From assembly GCF_050633425.1 (NCBI RefSeq), contig NZ_JBOEGM010000004.1, positions 1-64,000 of the forward strand: DNA of 64,000 nt, read 5' to 3'. Below the pieces are notes generated by a model. That model did no database searches and had not been told where the DNA came from. It saw only the letters and a program-made list of their open reading frames with translations. Both the position numbers and the translations under genes were made by a program. Below are positions 1-7,009 of this stretch, in pieces; within the stretch, counting starts at the first letter, position 1; the number at the start of each line of letters is the position of its first letter. This DNA is from Pelagimonas sp050633425. GTDB taxonomy: Bacteria > Pseudomonadota > Alphaproteobacteria > Rhodobacterales > Rhodobacteraceae.

Positions 1-444
1 CACAAACGCAATTACTCTCAACATCACGCTGCATGGCAGCGGGATCGGCAGATACCCCCAGAGATTCCCACAGGGTTTTCCACAACCCATGCCCTTGAAA
101 GAGGAATCACATCGCTTTTTGCCGACTCATTCGGTCATGCGTCTGATCACTCCTCAAACGGCTCGCCTTCCAAATGACTGCGCTCTTCTTATTCATCCTC
201 CCCTTTTTGGGGGCACCCCCGTGTTTGTTGTCCGTAACCACGCTGTTGTTTGACGTTGGAAAGGGATCCTCGCGTGGCGTTTAATGATCGACACAGTATT
301 GAGCCTGGCAGAACTCCAACGAGTTCGAAGAGACGCAGTTGGAACTCAGCCCATATGTGGGATGAAGAAAATCTCAAGGCGCTGGTTCTCTCGGCTAAGT
401 GAACTGCCTTAGATTTTTATAGTTAGGCGCGACCAGACCGCCCC
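1..444. other. No supported gene
   Basis: I see no convincing coding frame, tRNA or other structured RNA here. A C-run, T-run, G-run stretch near 199-220 could form a small hairpin, and one TTTTCCACA string (76-84) resembles a DnaA box. Neither is enough for a call. The segment lies downstream of the minus-strand msr genes. Confidence 0.4.
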
Positions 445-678
445 CTAGTCCGTTATCTGTTCAGAAACCAAGGCTTCGAAATCAGGCTCGCCTTGGATAT
501 CGGCGGAGGCATCCCTCAGGTCTGTGATCTGACTGTTGACGCTCGTTGGAAAGGCGCTGTCAGGTTGCTCTTGTTGGATATCGCCATGTTTGCAAAACGG
601 CGCTTCGGCACAGCTTTCCGAATTTGCCCAGATCACAGTTGGCATCATTGTCACGAGACACATTATAAGGGTACGCAT
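445..678 (-). CDS. Small secreted protein, unknown function
   Basis: A 77-aa protein of unrecognised family. The first 18 residues look like a Sec signal peptide (basic start, hydrophobic core, VIWA before the likely cut). The mature part is acidic, about 59 residues, with two cysteines close together (residues 23 and 29) that could form a disulfide. The ATG has a good AGGAG ribosome site 6 bases upstream, which is the main reason for calling so short a gene. It lies 72 bases downstream of msrQ on the same strand and may share its transcript. A role in periplasmic redox repair is only suggested by position. Confidence 0.55.
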   Translation of the reverse strand: MRTLIMCLVTMMPTVIWANSESCAEAPFCKHGDIQQEQPDSAFPTSVNSQITDLRDASADIQGEPDFEALVSEQITD

Positions 679-750
679 TCACAGCTCCTATTGCGAGACC
701 AAGCATCAACCTGTCGTCGCAATAGGGCGGTGCCGTGCACCAATTACGCC

Positions 751-1347
751 TTAGGCGTGGCGAATGCGGCGGCTTTTGACTCGCATTGTTAGCAACCCTG
801 CGATCACAGCCATGTAGATCAACGGTTCGATCTGCCAGCCTTTGACCAACAGCAGGTAATGAACGCCCCCCGCCAAGGCCGCAAGATAGGTCAGCTTGTG
901 CAGGCTGCGCCATTTTGGCCCCAGACGGCGGACCGACCAATTGTTGGACGTCAGTGCCAGGGGGATCATCGCAGCGAACCCAAGCATGCCGACCGTAATA
1001 TAGGGACGCTTGAGAATGTCCGCCCAGATGCGGGACAGGGTTTGAACATCTAGAACCATCCAAACCGTCAAATGCAGCGCCACATAGAAGAAGGCGAGCA
1101 ACCCGATGGCCCGCCTGAATTTAAGCAGGTTGATACCAGCGTATCGGCGCAGCGGTGTGATAGCCAAACCGACGATCAGCAACTGCAACGCCAGTTCACC
1201 GAGCTCATGCTCAAGGGCTTTGATCGGCTCAACGCCTAAACCGCCAGTCGCGCCAAGATAAACAAGCCACGGCGCAGGCAGCACCCCCAAGAGATAGACA
1301 ACCCAAGTGGGCAGTTTGCGGGCAAAAGCGTTGATCCGGTCAATCAT
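751..1347 (-). CDS. msrQ: MsrQ, haem-binding membrane subunit of methionine sulfoxide reductase
   Basis: A 198-aa integral membrane b-type cytochrome that passes electrons from the quinone pool or a flavin to the periplasmic MsrP. It has the ferric-reductase-like fold with about six hydrophobic segments. Candidate haem-ligand histidines are at residues 92, 150 and 163, with another at 47. The length is normal for the YedZ/MsrQ family. Its ATG shares one base with the msrP stop (TAATG), so the two are translationally coupled, as in other Proteobacteria. Confidence is high because family and partner agree. Confidence 0.93.
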   Translation of the reverse strand: MIDRINAFARKLPTWVVYLLGVLPAPWLVYLGATGGLGVEPIKALEHELGELALQLLIVGLAITPLRRYAGINLLKFRRAIGLLAFFYVALHLTVWMVLDVQTLSRIWADILKRPYITVGMLGFAAMIPLALTSNNWSVRRLGPKWRSLHKLTYLAALAGGVHYLLLVKGWQIEPLIYMAVIAGLLTMRVKSRRIRHA

Positions 1348-2258
1348 TAGAAGTTCGCCGCCAAATCCATTCCGTCATACAAGGACGCAACTTCGTCATA
1401 GCCGTTGAACATTAACGTGTCTTTACGGCCTGCAAACAGGCCACCACCAATGGGACGTTCGGAGGCTTGGGACCAACGAGGGTGATCCACCGTTGGGTTC
1501 ACATTGCTATAGAAGCCATATTCACGGGCGTTGGCTTTGTTCCAGCTGGTTGGGGGCTGAGTGTCCGTCAGCGTGATGCGCAGGATCGATTTGATTGACT
1601 TGAAGCCATATTTCCACGGCACCACCAAGCGCAGCGGCGCGCCATTCTGGTTGGGCAAAGGTTTGCCATACAGCCCGGTGGCCATCAGTGTCAGCGGATG
1701 CATTGCTTCGTCGAGCCGAAGGCCTTCGACATAGGGCCAATCGAGAACCTGGTAACGTGTGCCGGGCATTTCCTCGGGGCGGAACACCGTTTCAAAGGCA
1801 ACGTATTTTGCATCCGATTTGACCCCGGCCATGGACAGCAAATCAGCCAGTTCAAACCCGTTCCAAGGCACGACCATGGACCACGCTTCGACACAGCGGA
1901 ACCGGTAAATGCGTTCTTCGATGGTCATCTTGGCCAGAATATCACCCAACGCATAATCACCGGGGTTATCAACCAACCCGTCAATCTTGACCGTCCAAGG
2001 CTCAGTGGTCAGCGTATGCGCATTGCGGGCCGGATCTTCTTTTCCCGTTCCGAACTCATAATAGTTGCAGTAGTTTGTGATGTCGTCCCATTTGTTGGGC
2101 TTAAGCGCCTCTTGGGCATGCGCTTGACCTGCCACGCCAAATGCGGCCCCGGCCCCGATCCCCGCACCAAGGCCGGCCAAAATTTGGCGACGGTTCAAGA
2201 ACGCCTTTTCGGGCGTTACATCGGAATGTGTCAGGTCGTTGATCCAGCGCTTGGCCAT
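1347..2258 (-). CDS. msrP: MsrP, periplasmic molybdopterin methionine sulfoxide reductase
   Basis: A 303-aa catalytic subunit that repairs oxidised methionines in envelope proteins. The N-terminus is a Tat signal: NRRQILAGL with the twin arginines at 23-24, a small-residue hydrophobic stretch, and cleavage probably after AHA near residue 48. The sulfite-oxidase fold carries the molybdenum-ligand cysteine at residue 122 (RFRCVEAW). The start has an AGGAGA ribosome site. It is first in the msrP-msrQ pair. In other bacteria this pair responds to hypochlorous acid or copper; no such regulator is adjacent here, although an HxlR gene lies just upstream on the same strand. Confidence 0.95.
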   Translation of the reverse strand: MAKRWINDLTHSDVTPEKAFLNRRQILAGLGAGIGAGAAFGVAGQAHAQEALKPNKWDDITNYCNYYEFGTGKEDPARNAHTLTTEPWTVKIDGLVDNPGDYALGDILAKMTIEERIYRFRCVEAWSMVVPWNGFELADLLSMAGVKSDAKYVAFETVFRPEEMPGTRYQVLDWPYVEGLRLDEAMHPLTLMATGLYGKPLPNQNGAPLRLVVPWKYGFKSIKSILRITLTDTQPPTSWNKANAREYGFYSNVNPTVDHPRWSQASERPIGGGLFAGRKDTLMFNGYDEVASLYDGMDLAANF

Positions 2259-2352
2259 GTCGGTCTCCTTGTTGGCTGACGGTTAGATAAAGCCTCTGTG
2301 ATCAACCTCCAACGCAAATTCCCTCACGTTGCCGTGCCGAGTCTGTAACACT

Positions 2353-2820
2353 TCACTTGGACACGTCAGCCAAACGGATGGATTGCAGCGCGACTTCCTT
2401 GCCGTCTTCATCCACCAAAGCCACTCGCAATCGGCGGCGAGAGGCGGTTTCGACCGGGCCAATTGGGGGGCTGAATCCAAGCAAATTGCGATTGCCCCAT
2501 TCCAACAACGCGAGAAACGACATGGCCAGGTCGACGCCTTTTTTGGACAGATGATATTCCCAACGGGTGCGCCCACCGTCGGGTTTATAGGGGCGCTTAA
2601 CCACAAGATCGGCCGCGACCAAATCGGCAAGACGGGTCGAGAGCACCGATTTAGGGATGCCAATGTCGGCGCGAATATCCTCGAACCGGGCGACGCCATA
2701 GAACAGTTGGCGCAAGATCATGAGAACCCATTTGTCACCCAAGACACCGGCGGCAAGCGCAAGGCCGCAGCGGTCAGGTGGGAAACGAGGGAGGCGTTCG
2801 GAATCGGCTGAGTTTGACAT
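2353..2820 (-). CDS. HxlR-family transcriptional regulator
   Basis: A 155-aa winged-helix regulator. Residues 18-110 match the HxlR domain: Cys18, then LGDKWVLMILRQL, a recognition region with KSVLSTRLADL, and a YHLSKKG wing. A cysteine near the start of this domain is used by several family members to sense quinones, aldehydes or disulfide stress; whether Cys18 does so here is inference. The C-terminal 45 residues are an extension beyond the usual length of about 110. It is divergent from a four-helix membrane protein, with a palindrome in the 58-base gap, so that neighbour is the likely target. Confidence 0.88.
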   Translation of the reverse strand: MSNSADSERLPRFPPDRCGLALAAGVLGDKWVLMILRQLFYGVARFEDIRADIGIPKSVLSTRLADLVAADLVVKRPYKPDGGRTRWEYHLSKKGVDLAMSFLALLEWGNRNLLGFSPPIGPVETASRRRLRVALVDEDGKEVALQSIRLADVSK

Positions 2821-2844
2821 GTGAACTCAGATAGAGCATCTTGA

Positions 2845-2869
2845 CCTAAGTTCAAAATTCAAACTCAGG
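2845..2869. promoter_or_regulatory. Imperfect palindrome, candidate HxlR operator
   Basis: A 25-base element in which CCTAAGTTCAAA pairs with TTCAAACTCAGG around a central base, 9 of 12 positions matching. It lies between the divergent HxlR gene and the membrane protein gene at 2879, just ahead of that gene's AGGA ribosome site. A further GAACTCAG copy sits at 2823-2830. Binding by the neighbouring regulator is inference. Confidence 0.45.
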
Positions 2870-2878
2870 ATTCGCATC

Positions 2879-3265
2879 ATGTCCGCCCTTGCTCTTCTTT
2901 TGATTGCCAAGATTTTGATAACTGTCCCGCTGATCGCCATCTTTGGCTTTGCCTCAAACAAAAGGCTCAACACCCTCACGGGACAGTGGGGGCATGACCC
3001 GCTGATTTACCGGCTCTATGCCGTCGCCTTGTCGGCCCTCTTGGTCGGATACCTGGCCGCCTTGCTCACGGTACTTGAACAGCAGGTGCCGTGGGGCATG
3101 CTTTGGGTTGGGCTGGTTTCAAACGCAGGGGCCTTTGCCATGATAATGGTTTGGAGCCTAAATCCGAAAATGCACCGGGCGGCGTGGGCCTTTGGAGCCA
3201 TCGCCGCCGGGCTTGTCTTGACGCTTGTGTATCCGGCTCAGGCGGTCGCGCCACTGTTCGGCTGA
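2879..3265 (+). CDS. Four-helix membrane protein, unknown function
   Basis: A 128-aa protein with four hydrophobic segments (about residues 3-23, 43-64, 73-92 and 99-121), so an inner-membrane protein. No catalytic motif was recognised. The start has AGGA 9 bases upstream. Divergent arrangement with the HxlR gene suggests it is induced through that regulator, perhaps in detoxification or efflux, but that is only context. Its last 28 bases overlap the end of the convergent FMN-protein gene. Confidence 0.75.
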   Translation: MSALALLLIAKILITVPLIAIFGFASNKRLNTLTGQWGHDPLIYRLYAVALSALLVGYLAALLTVLEQQVPWGMLWVGLVSNAGAFAMIMVWSLNPKMHRAAWAFGAIAAGLVLTLVYPAQAVAPLFG

Positions 3266-4734
3266 GACGGGTACAGCTCGTTCATGCGGATCGAGCTGCC
3301 GTCGTCACGCACAATACGCACATGCCGACGCCGCATCAATCGCGGCTCGGCCACCCCCACAGAATGGGCAATGGTTTCCACCTCATAGACAATGGACTTT
3401 GCATAGGCCGCGACGCGCTTGTCTTTGTCCTCAACCACTAGCCCTTTTTGCAGGCCCGGATCATGGGTGGTGATGCCGGTTGGGCAAGTGTTCTTGTTAC
3501 ACTTCAGCGCCTGAATGCAGCCCAGTGAAAACATGAACCCGCGCGCCGAGGTGACAAAATCCGCCCCTGCGCAAATCGCCCAAGCCACGTCACCGGGGTT
3601 GATCAGCTTACCACTTGCAACGATACGGATGCGCTCATGCAGCCCGAATTGGTCACGCAGATCGGTCATGCGCACCAGCGCTTCGCGCAATGGCAAACCA
3701 ACCAGATCCATCAAGGGCATGGGCGCAGCGCCCGTACCGCCTTCGCCCCCATCCACGGTGATAAAGTCCGGGGCATGTTCCGCACCCCGTTTTGCAATCT
3801 CATCAAAGAGGCCGACCCAAGGGTTGGCCGACCCCATGCAGGTTTTGAACCCGACCGGCTTGCCGGTCACCGCGCGGATATGGGCAATCAGGTCAAGCAA
3901 ATCGCCAAAATCATCGACTTCGCGGTGGCGATTGGGCGAATTCGCGGCCTGCCCCACCGGGATTCCCCGAATCTCCGCAATCTCTTTGTTCACCTTGGCC
4001 GCCGGCAAAATACCACCTTTGCCCGGCTTGGCCCCTTGGCTCAGCTTAATTTCAAACATCTTTACCTGCGGACGCGCTGCAACCTCGCGCAGCTTGTCGT
4101 CACTCAGGTTACCCTCGGCGTCACGCACACCAAATTTCGCAGTGCCGATCTGATACACGATATCGCAACCACCAGCGAGATGATGAGGAGACATCCCGCC
4201 CTCGCCCGTGTTCATCCATATCCCAGCCTTGGCCGCGCCACGGCTAAGGGCCAAAACAGCCGGTTTGGACAAAGCACCATATGACATGCCCGAGATGTTA
4301 AAGATCGACGGGGCGGCATAGGGCGACTTGCAATGCGGCCCGATCACCATCGGTTCTGTCGACGCGTATTGGTCATCCAGCGGCGGAAACACGGCATTCA
4401 TGAAAATCGGTGTGCCGGGAACATTCAAATTACGCGTCGATCCAAAAGCGATGGTGTTGCTCTTGGCCCCAATTGCGCGCGACACCCAATTGCGCTGCGC
4501 CCGGTTAAACGGCATTTCCTCACGATCCATGGCAAAGAAATACTGGCGGAAAAATTCTCCTAGCTCGGTGAACAGGTGTCGAAAACGTCCGATCACCGGG
4601 TAATTACGTCTGATCGCGTCACCGGTTTGCCGCCGGTCGGCAACAAACAAAACGATGACCAATGCGACAGCGATGCCGAGAAAGAAAACGAATAAAAGCG
4701 CCAGGTACTCCAGCGCGGCCATTGCATAACCCAT
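3238..4734 (-). CDS. Membrane-anchored FMN-binding glutamate-synthase-family protein
   Basis: A 498-aa protein with one N-terminal membrane segment (about residues 5-28) followed by the FMN-binding barrel of glutamate synthase. Visible family signs are the GEGGMSPHH and DGGEGGTGAAP loops and a cysteine group near residues 406-417 (CxxxxxCxxxxCPTGI) that in glutamate synthases binds an iron-sulfur cluster. The amidotransferase domain is absent, so glutamine-dependent synthesis is not supported; the true substrate is unknown. I placed the start at 4734, where GGAG stands 6 bases upstream. An ATG 24 codons earlier has no good site. It is divergent from the DUF302 gene. Confidence 0.85.
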   Translation of the reverse strand: MGYAMAALEYLALLFVFFLGIAVALVIVLFVADRRQTGDAIRRNYPVIGRFRHLFTELGEFFRQYFFAMDREEMPFNRAQRNWVSRAIGAKSNTIAFGSTRNLNVPGTPIFMNAVFPPLDDQYASTEPMVIGPHCKSPYAAPSIFNISGMSYGALSKPAVLALSRGAAKAGIWMNTGEGGMSPHHLAGGCDIVYQIGTAKFGVRDAEGNLSDDKLREVAARPQVKMFEIKLSQGAKPGKGGILPAAKVNKEIAEIRGIPVGQAANSPNRHREVDDFGDLLDLIAHIRAVTGKPVGFKTCMGSANPWVGLFDEIAKRGAEHAPDFITVDGGEGGTGAAPMPLMDLVGLPLREALVRMTDLRDQFGLHERIRIVASGKLINPGDVAWAICAGADFVTSARGFMFSLGCIQALKCNKNTCPTGITTHDPGLQKGLVVEDKDKRVAAYAKSIVYEVETIAHSVGVAEPRLMRRRHVRIVRDDGSSIRMNELYPSQPNSGATA

Positions 4735-4850
4735 ATTCAACTCCAGGAATGTGTCGGTTTGCCTCAGGGCAAACGCGGGCGTTGCCGCTACTGTGCCATT
4801 AACCAAAACAAATGGCAGCCCTCCTGCTGCATTCGTGAAAGGAAATGATC

Positions 4851-5294
4851 ATGAAAAACATGTTAGCCGCACTGGTACTGTGTGTGATGAGTTCTGCCGC
4901 GATGGCTGCGGACATGATCACCTATGACACAGATGAAAGCTTTGATGACGTTGTGTTTGGGCTCGAAAGCGCAATTCTCGACTCTGGTCTGGTGATAGAT
5001 AGTGTCTCGCATACCGGTGCGATGCTGGAACGCACACGCGAAGATGTTGGATCAGACACGGTTTTGTTTCTAGATGCGGATGTCTTTAGCTTTTGCTCTG
5101 CCAAAATCTCACGCGAGGTTATGGAAGCGGATCCAATGAATATCGTATTTTGCCCCTATGACATCTTTGTCATGGTCCGCCCCGAGACCCCAGATGTGAC
5201 CACGATCGGTTTTCGCACTTTCCCAGATGGCGCAATGAAGGCCGTCGAAGCTCTTCTTGATGGAATCGCCAGATCAGCCATCGGGCTCGACTGA
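4851..5294 (+). CDS. DUF302 family secreted protein
   Basis: A 147-aa protein with a clear signal peptide (residues 1 to about 19, ending SSAAMA) and a DUF302 domain over the remainder. The domain motifs seen are SFDDVVFGLESAI near the start, a central cysteine pair region (FSFCSAK, IVFCPYDI) and a closing strand-helix unit. DUF302 proteins have no assigned reaction. ATGs occur at 4845 and 4851; the second has the AGGA site at the better distance (7 bases). A strong terminator follows at 5376, so it is probably a single-gene transcript. Confidence 0.85.
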   Translation: MKNMLAALVLCVMSSAAMAADMITYDTDESFDDVVFGLESAILDSGLVIDSVSHTGAMLERTREDVGSDTVLFLDADVFSFCSAKISREVMEADPMNIVFCPYDIFVMVRPETPDVTTIGFRTFPDGAMKAVEALLDGIARSAIGLD

Positions 5295-5375
5295 CGACAC
5301 CTGAACGCGACAGTTTTTCGAACCGCAAGCGATTGTTGCGAACACAGAAACCCTCACCCCCTCTCAAATGGAAAT

Positions 5376-5407
5376 AAGACCGAATTATGGCGAAATTTGG
5401 TCTTTTT
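5376..5407 (+). terminator. Rho-independent terminator of the DUF302 gene
   Basis: AAGACCGAATT and AATTTGGTCTT form an 11-pair stem (one G-T pair) with a 7-base loop, followed by a T tract. An ATG lying in the loop at 5387 is in frame with the RTX gene but is therefore unlikely to be its start. Confidence 0.85.
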
Positions 5408-5530
5408 CTTTGCCTCACTCCGCCCGCGTCCCTAGCCTCGTTTACGAATACGATTTCTAGGCTGTCCCAACTGGGCCAGCTTTTTGGGTGTTGGGGCGAC
5501 ATCGAAGTAATTTTGAAAAGGGGCACGGCC

Positions 5531-6943
5531 ATGCCGACGACATTTGGAACCAACGGTGACGACAGCCTGACAGGGACAACTTTGCGCGATGTTATCGCAC
5601 TTCTGGGTGGTCATGATTATTACATGGCCGATAACGGCGCTGATCTCGTTCTCGGCATGGACGGCAACGATACTTTGATTGGTGGGAATGGCGGCGACGA
5701 ACTTCTTGGCGGTGACGGCAATGATCAGCTCGTTGGGGCCTGTGGTCATGACACCCTGCTTGGCGAAGCTGGCGACGACATCCTGGACGGTGGCAATGCC
5801 GATGATCTCCTTGTTGGGGGGGCAGGCGACGATACACTGATCGGCGGCAACAACGATGATGAGCTGTTTGGTGGCGATGCCGAAGACTATTTGGATGGTG
5901 GCAGCGACAACGACACTTTGAACGGTGGTGCCAATGATGACACCATTGTCGGCGGCAAGGGTGACGACCGCATGACAGGCGAAGATGGTGCCGATTTGTT
6001 CATCATGGATGGCTGGAAAACCGGCAACGACACCATCACCGATTTCGAAATTGGCATCGACAAAATCGACCTGACCACCATTGGCATTTACGACCTGTCT
6101 TTGCTCAGCGTTGACGATTTGGGGGCCAGCACACGCCTCAATCTTGGTTATGGCAATACCTTGGAACTGTCGGGCATTTCCCCAACAGACTTAAGCAATG
6201 ACGACTTTATCCTGTCCGTTGCCCCCTCCCCCGTTGCCACATCCGACGGCTCCGATACCGTAAGAGGGACCGAGGCCGCAGATGTGATTGTGGCAGGTAA
6301 GGGGTCAGACCGGATTTGGGGCGGCGATGGCCATGACAATATTTCTGGCGGGTCCGGCAAAGACCAAATCCGCGGCGAAGATGGCAATGATTTTATTTCC
6401 GGGGGCTCAGGGCAAGACAAGATTTACGGCGGAAACGGCAATGACGTGATCACCGGGGATGCGGACAACGATCTTCTCAATGGGGCGGCGGGCGACGATT
6501 ATCTAAACGGCGGCAACAAGAACGACCGCCTATACGGTGGCAATGGTCACGACCAACTCATTGGCGGAAATGGCAACGACAAGCTCTGGGGCGGTACTGG
6601 AGACGATCAGCTCGATGGCGGCACTGGCAAGGACACGATGCTTGCCGGTCATGGCGATGATGAACTGATCGGCGGTCGGGGCCAGGACCTGATGACCGGT
6701 GGGTCAGGAAACGATACCTTCGTGTTCGAAGCGCGCAGCAACAATGACACGATCACCGACTTCCAAGACGGAAGCGACCTCTTGGATGTTAGGGGGTATG
6801 CATCCCAAGGGATCAACACCTATTCAGATCTGGTTGTCACTCAGTCCGGGTCGGATGTGCATATCCAGTTTACGGGCGACAATAGTGTGACGTTGCGAAA
6901 CACAGATGTCGCAGACATCTCTTCTGACGACTTCATTTTCTAA
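5531..6943 (+). CDS. RTX-repeat calcium-binding secreted protein, two modules
   Basis: A 470-aa acidic protein made almost wholly of glycine-aspartate RTX nonapeptides (GGxGxDxLx). Two repeat blocks are visible, roughly residues 5-155 and 240-405. Each is followed by a non-repeat segment that begins NDTITDF and ends DDFI. No protease, lipase or other catalytic domain precedes the repeats. Family knowledge says such proteins bind calcium outside the cell and leave by type I secretion using a C-terminal signal; the end, SDDFIF, fits. No HlyB/HlyD genes are nearby. The start at 5531 has AGGGG upstream, and a terminator lies between it and the gene before. Confidence 0.85.
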   Translation: MPTTFGTNGDDSLTGTTLRDVIALLGGHDYYMADNGADLVLGMDGNDTLIGGNGGDELLGGDGNDQLVGACGHDTLLGEAGDDILDGGNADDLLVGGAGDDTLIGGNNDDELFGGDAEDYLDGGSDNDTLNGGANDDTIVGGKGDDRMTGEDGADLFIMDGWKTGNDTITDFEIGIDKIDLTTIGIYDLSLLSVDDLGASTRLNLGYGNTLELSGISPTDLSNDDFILSVAPSPVATSDGSDTVRGTEAADVIVAGKGSDRIWGGDGHDNISGGSGKDQIRGEDGNDFISGGSGQDKIYGGNGNDVITGDADNDLLNGAAGDDYLNGGNKNDRLYGGNGHDQLIGGNGNDKLWGGTGDDQLDGGTGKDTMLAGHGDDELIGGRGQDLMTGGSGNDTFVFEARSNNDTITDFQDGSDLLDVRGYASQGINTYSDLVVTQSGSDVHIQFTGDNSVTLRNTDVADISSDDFIF

Positions 6944-6969
6944 GCGTCCTGACCGTCGTCGGACAAAAG

Positions 6970-6998
6970 AAAGGCCCACCAGTTAGGCGGGCCTTTTT
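6970..6998. terminator. Bidirectional terminator between the RTX gene and clpB
   Basis: AAAGGCCC pairs with GGGCCTTT, extended inward by ACC/GGC with one mismatch, around an AGTTA loop. T-rich tracts follow in both directions. It lies in the 66-base gap between the convergent genes, closing both transcripts. Confidence 0.85.
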
Positions 6999-7009
6999 CA
7001 TTTTCCTAT

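Noticed and set aside
60..90. DnaA-box-like strings ATTCCCACA and TTTTCCACA
   Set aside because: Only one fits the consensus reasonably, there is no AT-rich unwinding region or replication gene nearby, and such 9-mers occur by chance.
189..377. 62-aa minus-strand frame
   Set aside because: No ribosome site, no domain and low-complexity ending; looks like a chance frame.
5387..5530. Longer RTX start adding 48 residues
   Set aside because: The ATG lies in the loop of a terminator hairpin, and the later ATG at 5531 has a better ribosome site.
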